Of a stretch of 64,000 bases of DNA, positions 1 through 14,654 are shown in pieces. The position numbers and the translations under genes are program-made. Position 1 is the stretch's first letter; each line of letters starts with the position of its first letter. The notes under the pieces were generated by a model, which saw nothing but the letters and a program-made list of their open reading frames with translations, made no database searches and was not told where the DNA came from. The stretch comes from Istiophorus platypterus. Taxonomy: Eukaryota; Chordata; Actinopteri; Istiophoriformes; Istiophoridae. Where the stretch lies: contig CM029121.1 in the NCBI GenBank assembly GCA_016859345.1, positions 825,829 to 889,828 on the forward strand. The letters run 5' to 3'.

Positions 1-138
1 GGGAGGGAGCAGGCGGGAGAACATATAACACACAGACACACACAGAGTACAATCATGTCTTTGTCCATATGAGGCTCCAAGAGCATTCTCTCTGTCAATC
101 ACTTCCACGAAACAGGCTTATCCCATGTATCCATGATG

Positions 139-252
139 CACGCACACACACACACACACGCACACGCACACACGCACAGGCTCATACACATACACACACA
201 CATAAGCACACACACACACGCACGTACGTGCACACACGCGCACACACACACA
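139..252. repeat. Interrupted (CA)n microsatellite
   Basis: CA/CG dinucleotide array with CGTACGTGCA interruptions; it creates spurious His/Thr-rich ORFs. Confidence 0.95.
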
Positions 253-2948
253 AACAGACTTTTTTCCAGCGCCACACTCTGCCACTTTCACCTAATAGCA
301 AATTATTTTTACTGTAATATTTCACAGAATTTCAACTTTGAATGTCTTATCTTGCTCAAAAAACACAATCAGACAGCAAATCATCCAATAATCTCTTAAT
401 TTTCAGTTTCTCAGTGAACTGGTGTGATGTCTGGGTTGAAGGGAATTCTGGGAGCATTATGAGTACAAAGTAACATACTAATGTACTGTGGAGTCCAACT
501 GTATATAAAGTTAATGCTGAATTCACATTATGTCAACACACAGGAGGAAGCAAACACAATGTTTATCATTTTTAAACACAAGCACTGGACATGCTAAGGC
601 TGGTGTAAGCTGTTGCAGGTGTAAGCTAAAAGTTATACCTGCCTGCTCTGCAGCTAAAAACTAGAGAAAAAGGCAGATTTTACCAGTTTTTAACAGTAAT
701 GGCCGTGAAAAAGACAGTTACTCTATTGTATGTTTGTGCTTCTGTTGTTATAACTTCTAAAAGCCAAGATAAATGTGAATAAAGAAGGATTCCTTTCCTC
801 CTTCCTCCAGAAGCTATAGAGTATGTTTCAGTCTTTTTTTTCCTGACTTTATATACAGTAGGAACCATATGACTAATATAAAGTTCTGTGTATTCAAAAA
901 TTTAAAAAGGTAATAAAACACTTAAAATTCATGCAATGGCTTAATCTCTAATCTCTTATCAAATCCACTATGTGAGATCAGCACACTGTTGTTCAGATGT
1001 TATGAGATGCAGTATTTTCCAACCTCCACTAGGAGGAAGCATTCCCTCAGCAGAGTGGTCCATAAGGGTCAAATAGTGTATCCTGCTTGTCAAGTGTGTT
1101 TTCTGTTGCAATCAAAAGTGTGTCGTTTAATACCAAGGCTCCCACTTTCGTCCTGGTGTTATATTCCATTATTTTTTGTGTATTTTAATTTGAAGTCAGG
1201 GCATTTCCCTGCCAAAAGTGTTATTTATTACTGATTTTTTTCAAATAGTGCATTTTGAAAGGTCTGTTTTATACTTAAAAAAACAATTAAAAAAAATGTA
1301 ATATCTAAAACAATGAATATTCCCTCTCTTGAAGCTAAATTCTCAGAGTAAATATTCATGGATGGCATGGGCAATGAGAGCCTTTTGGAAATCTTTAAAA
1401 GTTAATCAGTACTTAGTCGTCTAATTTGAATATTCCTGTTATTGCTTTCTATTGTAATTTTACAGAGATTATTATACCTTTGTCTTATAAGTACTGCTGC
1501 ATTTCCAGATAGGCTGATCAGTGTGAAAATGAAACTCCAGGTGAGTGATACAGGGATCTGTAAGGCTTTCTGGGTAGAAAACTGAGCAGTGGACAGTGTG
1601 ATGTCATGGAAAGCCCAGAAGTGGAAGTGTGTTTCTCATAAACTGGCGCATCTCATGTCTTTGGCAAAAAAGAGAATTACCTAGACTGATAAGTATTCTC
1701 ATTCCACATATATCTGACCTCCATTCTTTTCATCTGTAATAAACTGCCAAAAATCTGCTTCGACTCCTAGTCAGTTCCTCCCTAAATGCACTTCATTAGA
1801 AAACTACAATAAACATAGGGAGTACAAACAACCATCTACTTTTATATTGTTAAAAGAAAGTGTTTAGAAAATTTTAATCAGGATCTGCATTGAATACTGG
1901 TGCAGAATTGTAAGTCTGTGCAGGGCGTTATAACTGATTACAACAATACAACACATTACAGTTTTAAATCTTTGAAAGTATGTGATTCTATTAATTTTTG
2001 TAGGCAGCAGTTAGTTTCTGTTAACTTTTATATATAAACTATTAGCAAACTCTTGAAATTTACTTGAGTGAAATCAAATTTGCGGTTTTTCAGAGTTACA
2101 TCATTTCTTCCTATTGCAATGCAGACTTTTTAAATTAGTGTGATGTAAGGTTTATGTAATTTGAAATAAAGAGGATAGATCTGGGCCCACAAGGAAGGGT
2201 GAAATAACATTCCTGTTCAGAACATTAAAAGCATATTAAAATGAAAAAATGTGAAAAGGAACTCCCGACACACTCCCTAGTTAACTGCTCATAGCTCATT
2301 GAAAAGGTCTAAGGAGGATTTGTGAGTGAACATTTCTTGGCTTCAAAGGAGTCACAATCCAAAAGGTCAGGAATGAACGCTAAAACATGCTAAACCATTG
2401 GTACGGTTCTTAAATAGCCAAACTTTCCATCAAATTTTATTGAAAGCAGTTGAAACATCAATGTTGTAAATTTAAAAACAAGAAAAGGAAAACATTTTTT
2501 AAATTTTATATCCCTAATCTGCATCTTGACACTCAATAACATGTCTGTTTACTTGTGGCAAAAAACATTTACTTCATTGGTGTATACTTTACAGCCAGAG
2601 TTGAAACTTGAAATACATGAGGAAGATGGACATTATCTGTGGGATGGCTTGGGAAGACAGTGAGAAGAGAGAAGGGTAGGACAGAAGGAAGGAAGCCTCT
2701 CAGTCTGTTGTATATTGAAGATTGAGGCAGAGCATATTGTATTTCATGGAGAACTAGCGCTGATGTGGAGATACCGCTGCTTTTGTTTTAATTTGTAACC
2801 CAATGCTGGAGCCGTCTGAGCTGTAAGTACTGCTAATTTGTTTCAGACTAATTCATCATGGCCAAAGCTTTGGAATTCACCATGATAGGGCAACGGGTAG
2901 AACTCAACAGCGCTCAATTCTCTCTCTCAATCTTTCGCATGCGCACAT

Positions 2949-3061
<113 letters not shown>

Positions 3062-5359
3062 AAGCAAGAGAAAATGAAAGCTTACACACAGTCTTGTTCT
3101 TCAAAGATCAAATATATTAAGTAATTACTTATCATACTTACGAGTATGATTGTCTCTCATATTTTCTTATTTGAGAATTAATAACATTTTCAAGTCAATA
3201 ATGTACACCACTCCCGGATGGAGTTTTCTCTCAGCTATAACAACATATTTATTAATGGTGAAGTCAGATTTTTACTGTCCTCTAGGAAAAAAATCTATAA
3301 TACATATATAATAAAATATAATACACATCTGGGGGAGTTAGTGGTCCATAGTTTTGCAAAGTCACAGATTTTGAGAAATGTGCAGTTTCCCTTTATATTC
3401 ATATCTGATCTCTGACCAGAGAAATAATTTCAGTTTGATGTGGCAGATGAATTGTTTTTTTGTTTTTTTTTTAAATTGGCATTTCCATCCTGCAAATAAC
3501 TAATTCAAGGGTAAATGCTAATGTAAAATTTACAGCAATTCTTAAAATGTAATTTCCCTTAAATCTTTCTAATCAGGCCCTGACATAAATAAACAAGGTA
3601 GCACAGAGTGACCCTTCAGACAAGTGTAGGTCAGAATCAGATTCTTCAGTAAAATATTTTTATTTAAGGGACCAAGTTTTGGACTCATTGGTATTCAGGA
3701 AATGCTGCAGGAACTACAGTAGCATGCAAATACATGCAAGTACATGCAGAGGCTGTCACCACCCACTCACCAGGACCACAGCTGAATTTAAAGGAGACTG
3801 ATCAATTGTTGCTCCTGTAGATTGTGCAGGTTTAACTTTCAGAAAGCGAAAGTCAAAGATTTAACTCACAGAACTAAGTTGCAACTTAACCGAAAGCCAG
3901 TGACATTAGCAGATAATCTGCAATTTCCACCTGCTACAAGCAAAACATATTAGATTACAAACACAACATAGTTTAACATGCAATAATTAGAATTGGAGAG
4001 TCCAGATCACACATTGAGTGTGTTGGTGTGTGTTTTTGCAGAGATGCCACTGGATGGTATCAAACGATTTTTACTTGTCTTGGTCTGACGTCCATCTCAT
4101 TGACTCAAATGGCCTGCAGTCCCTGACAGAGAGTCAACCTAGGTTACTATATACACGAAAAAAACAACAACAAAAACAACTCAGAAACAATATTTTATGC
4201 ATTAGCTGTATCCAATGCTGATGTTCATATGATACCTAGCCATTTCTGACAACAGTGCATTAGTTTGTAGTGTTGCTCAAAGCGTTGCTTCTTGTCATAA
4301 ATATGTAGTTCTTTAATCTGAAGAGATCATCTTTGATTCACTGATAAATATGAAATAAATGCTGCTAAATCCTCTATCAACCATGTTTATTTGCTGTCAT
4401 TTTTAGGAACTCTGCAAGCAAGAAGTTTTAGTTCTTGCACACCTGAATGCGAATGTCAAAAAAAAAATGCATCGGCTTAATGTTGTTCTGCAAAATAAGG
4501 TGTCCTCACACACTTCAATTTTGATGTCCCACTTATACCATATAAATGTTATAATCATTGCTCATGTTAAATAACTTCCTAATCTATATAATTAGACATT
4601 TATAGAACTTATAACAAGCTCCCCAAGTGTCTTAATACACTGTTTAAACGGACAAACACTTGTTGAAAATGTGTTTGAATGAGAAGAATGATGTTGCTCT
4701 CTCAGCTCTCACTGGATTTATCAAAAAAAAAAGGAAAAAAGAAAAGAAAAAAGTTAAAAGTCATTATTCCTTCACAGATGTTCTCTGAGCCTATATTTAG
4801 ATTTGAGCATCATTTGTTTTTTATCTTTAAAAAAAAGGGTCAAGAGGAGTAGTACTGGGAGACTACAAGTGTGAAGATGGTATGATGTGACCAGCAACAG
4901 TTTTGAGTGAGGGAAAAAAAATAGAGGGAGGATCAAAAGAAGACCAAAAGAAGAAAAGGAAAGGGATGGATACTTTTGAATCAGAATTGTCATGTTCCGC
5001 CATTTCATAAAAACAAGATTGAATTGAGATCTACAGGTCCACATAGATGAAGGTGCATCAAATGTGAGCACACATTGCTGTACCTCATCCCCTTCTCTCA
5101 CTCTAAGTATCCGCCCAGCCCTCCATCTATCAGTGGGATGTCAGGCCTTCCTGGCAGAGCTCCATCTTGGTGGAGAGCGTTGCCTTAAGCCCCATCAGCC
5201 AGAGGAGAGTCTTTGAGCTACAGTCTAAGCCCCTCGCCCGGACCCTGGTCCCCTCATGAATATTAACCAGCCCCAAGCCCGGCTTTAATCTGCCTGATAC
5301 CCGCACTGCTGCTGCTGAGACGATAGCGAATCTAATTATTTAGTCTGATATTAACCCCC

Positions 5360-5392
<33 letters not shown>

Positions 5393-5628
5393 CTGAACCC
5401 TCACTACACACACTATTCCTACCCCCAACACCCTGTCTTCACTATAGCTCCTGTAACATTCACATATGTGTGTTTCAGTGCAAATGCACACCAAATGAAC
5501 TCCAGAGCCACCTTCTTTTAATAAAGTCAATACACATGTAACATTCATACACACACACACACACACAAACACACACACTTCTCTTCCCCACCAACCGCCC
5601 TCCACCTCCAGTGCAGTCTGTGACGCCC

Positions 5629-5680
5629 TATCCTTATCAGCCCCAAAAAAGCCCTCCGCCTATGCCGATAAAACTTGAAT
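5629..5680. promoter_or_regulatory. GATA plus octamer-like patch
   Basis: CTATCC, TTATCAG and GCCGATAAAA followed by ATGCAAATGA (octamer-like ATGCAAAT), in non-repetitive sequence between CA arrays. Candidate regulatory element only. Confidence 0.22.
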
Positions 5681-5878
5681 GCAAATGATGCCAGACTGAT
5701 TTCATTTCTTCATTTTCTTCCTCCATTCCCTCTCACAGTATCACAATGGCTCCTCTCTCCCCCTCTTTGTCTCTGTTGGGGATGGGAAACGGGAACTAGA
5801 GAACATTCCCTCAAGTAACCCCAATGTCTGACCCCTATCTCACATTACCTTGTGCCACACTGTATAAACATATCTATA

Positions 5879-6006
5879 TATACACACACACATACATACA
5901 TATATACAAATACACACATACATACATACATACACATTCATAAATACATATATACAAATACACACATATATACATATATAAACAAATATACACACACATA
6001 TACACA
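5879..6006. repeat. CATA/CA compound microsatellite
   Basis: Array of ACACATACATACATATAT-type units. Confidence 0.9.
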
Positions 6007-9000
6007 GTATAAACCACTACCACCACCCCCCTCCCCTGCAGATGAGCAGATTAAGTTTTCTCTGTAGCTGTCAACGGCCACACTTTTACTGCTACCACTG
6101 GGGCATAAGTATGTTTGTACATGCAAATCACTACTGGTACATGTAGCACATCTATGTCTCAGTGGTGTATACTGTTTCACACTCTCTTATATAATTTACT
6201 CTGCTCTATAATGGACTGTGCAGGAAAGTGTAATGTACACTAAATGCAAGCATACAAGTCAATATACTATATTAGTGCAGCATGCTTACATGCATTTAAA
6301 ATTACTACACTGTCCATGGAAAAATGATCTCTGTGAATACCCCACAAAAAGTATCTTAAATGTATACAGCAGGTGATATTAAAACATTTAGTTCTTTAAA
6401 ATCTAAAAGTTTTTTAAAAGGTTTTCCTGTCTTGTTACAACTAATCATCCCATTCACTCTCACTCTCTCCCGCACCGCGTCCTTCCGTTTGTACACCTCT
6501 TTCTTTCCTCCTTAATTTCCAGTTCTCCTCCTCTCTCCAACTCTCATTCCTACCCCTCTGTCTACTTGCCCCTCCTTCTCCGTCCCATCTCTCCCTCTTC
6601 TCTCTCTCATTCTATCTCTCGGCAACAGGAAATGGTTTCTTCCCCAGTGCAGGGGGTTGGAGGGATATACTCAATGTCCCAAACAAAGAGGTCACTGTTA
6701 GAGTCCTCCAAAAATACAAAGAAAAGCAAAGCAGATCAAAATCAGAAACCTGCTCTCATCTGCTTCTCAAACAAATACAAAACAAATACAAATACAAACA
6801 CTTAACCTCCATTGCACTAACGCAAAGCATTTCTCTGACATTCACCAGAGACACAAGATAACTATTTTACCCTGTATATTCCACTCAAGAGATACAAATA
6901 TCATCAGTGCAGTACATGGCCTTGGCTCAGTGCCTGAGTGAAACCTTATTCTTACACACACCCTCACATATCGTAGCACACCTCTGAAAAGAAGAAGACA
7001 AAAAAATAGAGGGAGCCAGGTTTGATGAGCTGCATGCAAATGACATGTAAAAATATAAAACTGCAATACTTAAAACGGGGGCCGAGATAAGAGATTTGAA
7101 AATGAGGCACTCTTGGAAAGCGGGCTCCTGAACTGCCTGAGATGAGGCTCAGAGATAGAGAGGATAGAGGTTTTCCCTCTTCTCTTCTCCTCCCTTACAC
7201 CTCCTCCTCTTCCCTTCCTCCTACACCCTGCAGAAGCTGCTGCAGATGACAGGGAGATGCAGATACCAACCAGTATTGCCACTGAGTGATGAGCACCTCC
7301 TCCCTTTGTCTCCTTTAGCCTCCTCCTCCATGACTGCCTCACCTCTCTTGCCTTTCTCTTTTCTCTCATATTTCTTTTTGTCTTTCATGTTTTGTTCTGT
7401 TCCGTGGACCTTTCCCTCCTTTCTTGGGTCTCAGGTCTCTTATTCCTCTTCCTTCCTGGCCTGGCTGGCTGCATTTCTGTCTATTGGTATTTTATCTTTC
7501 TTGGCGGTTTTCTCTCCCTGTAATCATTCCTCCTCCCTCCCTTTCTCAGGGTGATAGGCTCTTCTGTCAGGGCTAGATAGACTAAGAGACAGAAAGCTAC
7601 TGTCATGATGTGGGCTAGTCAGACGACAGGTGAAAGCAAAGGTAGCCTATATGGAGCACAGTGATTCAACCCCAAGAGATAAAAGCTAGCTCTCCTTAAG
7701 ACCATGAGGCACTGGGTCAACATTTTGAGACAAAACATGGTTAAGTTGATGTTTGAAGTCCCAGTGAAATATCATTTGGAGCATCTTTAGCTTTCATAAT
7801 GGGATATGTTCTCACATGGCGCAAAATATGCGAGAGAGACAGAATGAGGGATAGAATGATGTGATTGTTTCTATGAACATCTATATTGATTTGAAGCAGG
7901 ATACCATGCTTTACAGTTGTAGAGAACTATTTACTTGCCACCTAGAGACCAGTATTGAATCTGAGGTGACAAAGAAATTGGTGTCCTTTTCCATTTGTTT
8001 TTTGCTGTGTAATGTGCCCCCATATGCTATTCACTGTTGGGTCACTCATTCTTGCTTTCACTCATTCGGGTAACAGTGAATGCTTAAAAACTGCCAGGGA
8101 AGTGAGTACAACCCTCAGCAATATGCGTTTTCACATAATGTCTGAAAAATCTGCTACTGTTGTAAATAATCAAAAGCATAGGGACAGAGTATCAGATCTT
8201 AGAACGTTTTTTTTTTGTTGTTTTTTTTTAATTTTCTGTGTCTTTAACGGTAGTAATTATCATTCTTGCTCTCTTCCTTTTACTTTTCAAGAAGTTTCCT
8301 TATGTATTGCATTTTTTCTGGGGGGCATCACAGAAGGTGTCTCAACACTCATTGTAATCATCAATTTGTCATCTTCCGTAGGAGCACCATTTAATTAATA
8401 TTCTAATTTGATGGGCGGAGGAGGGAGAGAAACAGAGAGGCAGAGAAACACTGTTGATGAATCCAGATAAAAATACAAAGATCTGAATCTGGTTGTAAAC
8501 AAACCAGCTCCAAGTCAATGCAAAAAAAAAAAAAAAGAGAGAGAGAGAGAGAGAATATGGAGGAGACAGTGATCACCTTCAACTGTCCTTCCAGGAGAGG
8601 AGGGGAGTTAGGGAAGGAGGAAGTAAAGAGGAGAGTAAAGGAGACAGAGAGAAGGAGAAATAGAGAGTGAGAAGAGACTACCCAAAAAGTGTTTGAAAAG
8701 CCGTGGGTGGCGCGTCTTATCGCCCCAGTTCTCCTGGAGAGATTATTGGGGGATTAGTGCGAACGCTTGTTTCTAAAACATGATGAAAAGACGTTTGGTG
8801 CGTGATAACGCTTTGAACTCCCGTACTCTTCTCCTTCTAGGATTGTGCCTTTAGGCTGCCTTTCCAAGAAAGGCAGGATTGGGGTGGGGTGAGCTGCTGG
8901 GTGCTGCTGAAGGAGGGAGAACAATAGGGACGATGTTGTTAAAGGAGTTTCTCCTGTGGTAGTGTGAAGACTTCACTTAGGACATATATCCTTTGGAAAG

Positions 9001-10554
9001 ATGCAACAGATGCAACAAACTCTTGGTCTGCCACACTTTAGTATCATCACTCTTTCCTTCTCACTTCATCCTATATCCAAGCTGATATTTTACAATAAAT
9101 CTCCAACTTCAGTCCAATAACACGCACTTGCACTATCAGTTAATTAAACCAGGATCCAATCAGAAGGAGAGGAGATATAATATCAGATTTGTTATGTACG
9201 ATCCAATCAGAATAGCAGCGTTGGAATGCTTGCCCCTGGGTTGCCACGGGAGGCTTGCAGAGGAGGACTTGGTTGTTCACTCAACCAAAAACTGTGAGGA
9301 ATCAGTAGCCAGCTGATCAGTTGATCAGTAAACATTATTATACCCTGTTCTAAAGTCCAACAGCCATATCAGCCAGAATATATTTAAATAGATAAATGGT
9401 TTTACGCCTCTTTCTCAAGAGATGCAAATGACAGGATTTCCATATGACACAGGCCAGTTAACACGCCACTAATCTAATGAAGTAGATCTGTTGGAGGGAG
9501 AGCAAGGACTGGATCTCATCTGCCTCTCTTTGCCTCTCTTTCACTCTCTCAGGCCCACCCTGATTTCTCCAAACTGACAAACTCACCGCCAACCACGTGA
9601 TAACAGACACACACACAGACACACACAAGCTAAGACAATATCAGAAACATATAATTTTATATTGTTTCAGATCAAATAATAAAATGCGTATATATATATA
9701 AGTGTGTGTGTGTGTAGCTTTCGTTTTAATGCATATCCAAAATTCTTCAACAAGGAGAAACAGCTGGGATCTGGCGGGAAAAAATGCACAAGTGACAAGA
9801 CAATACAGGGAAGCTGACAAGGGGTGGCCAATGTCCAGCCAAAAGGAAATCATTCTGCTAAAATAAAAATTACTAAGTATAAACACGTTTTCTATATTCA
9901 TTTATTTCTCAACTTTTACTTCGACATACTGTACGATATAGTTCTCTAAAGAAAACGTAACAACTATATATATATGAGAATATAAATGCAAAACTAATAG
10001 CACATCAGTCAAATGATGAAAAGTAGAGGCACATTTTGATACATTTTGCCGTTGGAATGATTCTCTAGGAACTTAAAACATACATCTCCTGTTAGGATTT
10101 TTGCATGTTTTTTGCAGAATAATGATGTTCTTGTCTGGTGATGGTGTTGAAAGATTAGTATAGTATTATATACTGTTAGTATGCGGAATAGGGACACAGT
10201 ATTAACCTGAGAGAAATAGTAACTATGATCCTACCCCTGACCCAAACAATGACAGTTGTTTCAGTGAGGCATCTTGGATGCTATCTCATCAGATTTTGGT
10301 TGTAATGGATAACCTACAGGCTTTAAATGATAATAGTCTTCTTTTAATACATGCAAGCAGTCCTTTGTTTTATTCTTATACTCAATTAAAAGGTATGTAA
10401 ATTGAGTTTATACTTCTCATCCACTATAATCCACTTTAGGAATGCAGTGTGATGGTTCCAGTTTTTAGGAAAACAGCAGAAGATGAGCAGTTTTCTCCTT
10501 TCCAAAACGCTGAAGAGGATAGCCATGACCCTTGCTGACCCACAAGGGAGGGAG

Positions 10555-10615
10555 GCATGAAGGGATGGAGGGATGGAGGGATGGATAGAGGAGGGGGAGG
10601 ATGTGGGGTGACAGG
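10555..10615. repeat. GGGATGGA minisatellite and G-rich tract
   Basis: Four GGATGGAG-like units, then GAGGAGGGGGAGG. Confidence 0.85.
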
Positions 10616-10916
10616 GGGAGAAACACAGGAGGAATGTGAGATTAAAGCTACTATCACTAGTAGATACTGAGGGTCTGTCTCCTCACTCCTTCAGTCCACA
10701 GTAACGAAGGAAAGGGGGGGGGGTGAGGAGGAAAAGAGAAAATTGGTATTAAGAGCTGGTTTCCATATAAATGCAAAGCCCTCAAAAGAACAAAAAAATG
10801 GACTTTACATTTTAGACAAGGAATAGGATGGTATGGGCAGGGGAAGGGAGGCGAGGGGAGGAACAAAAGGTGATGGGTGAGTGAGTTTGTGTGTGACTGA
10901 GCACTCATGCAAGCAT

Positions 10917-10969
10917 GCGCACGCACACACGCACGCACGCACACACACACACACGCACGCACACACACA

Positions 10970-11000
<31 letters not shown>

Positions 11001-11038
11001 GCGCACACACACACACTCTCACACACACACACACACAC
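10917..11038. repeat. CA/CG compound microsatellite
   Basis: CA array with ACGCACGC and GCGCGC interruptions; alternating purine-pyrimidine throughout, so Z-DNA-prone. Confidence 0.95.
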
Positions 11039-11721
11039 CTATCTATACACTCAGAACCTCACTGATAATAAACGAAATCTTAGAAATGAGAGCCTATCAA
11101 GCAGGAATCAATCACTGGGGTTTGTTGTCCAGGAGGATGGCGCCATGTGGAGATAAAAGGCAGGCGGTCGTCTGGGGAGAGCTGGGAGGAGAGGAGGAGA
11201 AGAGGGGAGAGTATGGAACAGGATAGGAGAGGGTATTGATGGGGAAGGCCTGGCTTTATTTGAACTTGGTGGATATTTTATTAACTGGATATGAGAAGGT
11301 TTGGACCCAGACATGGGCTTGTTAAAGTGGGGTGAGCTGGATTAAATTTATTCAGCTAAGTTTTTGGCACCTGGATTCCAATTAAAAAGCTGCCAAGCTA
11401 GGTAAAGCAAGGCAGATCAATTACAAAAATTAAGTAGGAATGTCTGTGTGTGTGAATGACCCTGCATTTGTGTGTGAGTTTGTGCTCCATGCCAGGAAAC
11501 CTCTCCCAGCATCAGTATCATATGATTAGATGGACATGCACATGATGCACAAGCCCAGCCTCTGATAGGGCTCCATCCGGTCCCACACACTGTTCCCAAG
11601 GAACACACACACAGAAAGATACACACAGCTGTTTTCATTTCCAACTACTGTCCAACACATGTGATAAGGTGTTTATTCATCCTCCCTCTTTCTCTCTCTC
11701 TCTCTCTTTTAACCAAACATC

Positions 11722-11741
11722 TGACCTTTGACCTTTGACCT
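11722..11741 (-). promoter_or_regulatory. Triple DR1 nuclear-receptor-type site
   Basis: TGACCT-T-TGACCT-T-TGACCT on the plus strand, i.e. three AGGTCA half-sites on the minus strand each spaced by one base. DR1 is the classic layout for RXR-, HNF4- and COUP-TF-type receptors. Whether it is bound is unknown. Confidence 0.5.
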
Positions 11742-11880
11742 TTCCAAGTGGGCCTGCTGCAATTAAACAACATGGCTTACTCTCACCTCTGGGTTACAAT
11801 TTACAAGATGTGTGTTATAACTAACATTATTATAAAGCCCCAAAATTTCACTCTTGCATTTATTAGTTTGACTTAAATTA

Positions 11881-12260
11881 GGGCTGCATGTAACAATAAT
11901 TTTACTATCAAAAATCTTCAGAATGTTTTTTCTTGTCTATTTAACAATCAAAAAGCTAATATTTGTTCTGTAACAATATGGAACAGTGAAAAAATAGGGC
12001 TGTGAATAACAACTATTTTCACCATCAATTAATCTATTTTTGGATCAATCAAATAATAATTTTGTCCATAAAATATTAGAAAAAAATTAAGAATAATTCC
12101 TCAAAGCCCAGAATGATATCTCTTGGTTGCTTCTTTTGTCAACCAGTAGTCTAAAACCCAGAGATATTCAATTTATAATGATATATAACAGCAAGAGCAG
12201 AAACTCTTTACATATGAGTAATACATTAACAAATTGTAGAGCAGAGTGTCAATAGGTTTT
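11881..12260 (+). repeat. Diverged non-autonomous TIR-type repeat (GGGCTGCA-AACAAT family)
   Basis: GGGCTGCATGTAACAATAATTTT (11882) and GGGCTGTGAATAACAACTATTTTCACC (11998) are two nested starts of the same element. They are followed by ATCAATTAATC, TTTTGTCCATAAAATATTAGAAAA, CAGTAGTCTAAAACCCAGAGATATTCA and AACAGCAAGAGCAGAAA. I recognise this as a common fish MITE-like repeat whose full copies end in AATCGTTGCAGCTCT; that end is missing here. Confidence 0.65.
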
Positions 12261-13512
12261 AATAATATCTTCTAATATCTTCTCATCTTCTAACATTGTA
12301 CTTAAATAATCAAGAAGAATTTTAGAAGGTTTGTGTAAAGTGGCTGCAGTGTATATGACTGCGTTGTAAACGAGCACACTCGAGACACTGCGGTGGCTGC
12401 CACAAGTACTCTGCCTTCTACAGCCACCTCATCCGACACCAGCTGCATCTATTAGCAACTGTGAAAATGAAATAAACATCTATATGCTGGTTTTTGAAGT
12501 TATATGTTAACTATTAAATATTCGGTGTGTGATATATCATCAGCTACGTCTGTGTCTGTAGCCTCTAAATGCTTAACAAATATTAAAAGGTTAGCTTTGG
12601 TGTCTTTGTGCCTCTGCTGGTTGTTTCATACTCATCCAAACTGAAGGTGTGCAACAAACTTAAAACTAAAATTTTGTTTAATCTCGGAAATTATCCTGCT
12701 TGTTGCATTAACAGCTGCTGTAGCCATCAGCCCTTGAACTTTATTTTGTTTGTAACACTACTTTAATTCTCGGTAGGTACAATATATATATATCAATATT
12801 CATGAGGGATTTGCAGTGACCACTTATGGTTAATTGAGGGGGCTTTCTGGGTGGAGCTTGAGGCTTGCCAAAATTCACACATTTTAAGGCTGATCGTGAT
12901 TAATAAAAGGAATTTGTATGGAGATATGTGGTCAAACAGTTTATAAATCTGATTACTTTTTGCATACGCCAATTTCACCTCTGGTGCGCATAGATCCTAT
13001 GCTCTGTTTTATAATGGCCCTGAATAGGAATAAACTTCAAGCATATCAGCAGTGTCTTGTGTTTCATGACAACTCTGCTAGATTGTCATTTAAAAAAAAC
13101 ATATTGGATTTATAAAGAACAATTATATGATTTGCTATGCTTTCAAATATTACAACCCTCTAGTGGGCTCACATGTAGTATTTGATGTGAACTACAATGC
13201 AAGGAGGGCCACCATAAGCAGAAAAAAAGATCAAAATTATAAAAATTCAACAACAACCAGAATTAATTTGACTGAACAACCATCAAAAATTACTTTAAAT
13301 TTAAGTTCAGAATTCAATCACACCACTCTTTACAATAGGTATTTTATCATGGCCGTGATTCATTGATGTGATTCATTCATGTTACTGTGCAAAATTTCAA
13401 TTTAAGAGATCCTCTATGAGGATGAATATATAGTTACAATAATGGTTAATTACTAACTGTAACAGAATCTTTGCCAATAATCATTGGATGATGATCATAT
13501 AAAAGCACCTAC

Positions 13513-13646
13513 CTCTGTCTCCTGATCATCTGTGGTGGCCTCTGATTGGAGGATTCCTGGATAAGGTCCCCATGTTGTTTCTGAATGGAGGTCCCTGCCT
13601 GCCACCACCCTACTTTCGCTGCCTTCATCACATAACTCCAGGTCAT
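13513..13646 (-). CDS. zfpm1: Exon 4 of the FOG/ZFPM-family gene (conserved TTWGPYPG segment)
   Basis: This 134-bp minus-strand exon has acceptor ttctccccccAG and donor ACAGAG|GTAGGT. It enters in phase 1 (G plus AT gives Asp) and leaves in phase 0. The reading is DDLELCDEGSESRVVAG, RDLHSETTWGPYPG, ILQSEATTDDQETE. This is the best family anchor in the window: from the Asp to WGP it aligns without gaps to human FOG1 (DELEPV...LSWGPFHG) and FOG2 (GELEVF...TTWGPFPG), and all three have 20 residues from that Trp to the exon end. TTWGP-P-G is closer to FOG2. LEL and the G-x-[IL]-Q-[ST]-x-A tail are closer to mouse FOG1. The segment leads into the PR-like region, encoded by later exons that lie left of this window. 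It lies 30.6 kb from exon 3. Most residue comparisons are from memory and should be checked by alignment. Confidence 0.82.
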
Positions 13647-14654
13647 CTGGGGGGAGAATAAAATAGTGGAGTGGTTAACACCAAGGAGGATGAACTAAGC
13701 CAGATTGCATGGATGTATCATCATGTTAATGTGCTCTAGTGATAATGAACTTATCATTAAACAGTTGGTATCATCCAGGCAGTATTATCAGTGACAAATA
13801 TGATGAAAAACCATTTGTAAAGTTGCAGTCTTTCTATTAGAATTTGTGAGTATTCATGTACTTTTTCATTTTCTTTTCATGACATGCCAGAACCCATTTT
13901 TACTGATCAAATTTTTCCAGAAAAGTTCCTATGAGAAGACTGGATGTGTTGTCATTTTAGGCAACATTTAAAGATACTGAGTATTGGTAGAAATACTAAT
14001 CAAAATATTAGTTTCACCATTCAGAAATATGAAGAAAAAAAAAAACATGAACCACAACATTTAGCACAGTCCAAAAAAACAACTGTTAAAAGCATCATGA
14101 GGCTTGAACTTGACCTGTATCCTCAAAGCAGCTCAGAGCATGGGGCAAAAACTGTCAACAGCAGGGGGAGTTTGATACAAGCTGAGCACTTTCTGTCCTG
14201 GCTGGTTCAAACAGGGAAACTTGTTGTGTACTTCCTCAAAGTGATAACTGTAGAGGGATGGCAATGACAGCTGTGGTAGGAGCCTGCTGCAGCCCAGATA
14301 GAGCCAGATAGCCTGAAGGCAGAGAGGACTGATCCATTTATTTAAAAACTTAAGACAGCTTAAGCTGCAGGAGGAGCAGCACTCTGTAGTTTAGAAAAGT
14401 TTCTGCAAATCTGAGGAGAGGCGATCAAGTTTGAGCAACATTAATGAGTGTTGCATTCAGAACTTCAGTAACTAACATGGGCAGCCTCAGGGTCAGCTTC
14501 TGGAAAAGCTCTCTCATTATGACCATCTACCTCTCTCTGATCAAAGCACATACAAAATCCCGCCTCTTTTCCTCTCACCTCCCGCACCCACCCCTCCTCA
14601 TCTCATCCTTGGTTCAGGCGACTGTTTCAGAGGGTCAGTCTAAAGTGGCGGGCC

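Noticed and set aside
8012..8398. Plus-strand ORF of 128 aa with a Phe-rich stretch
   Set aside because: Phe run encoded by a T-run; no family resemblance or conserved signals.
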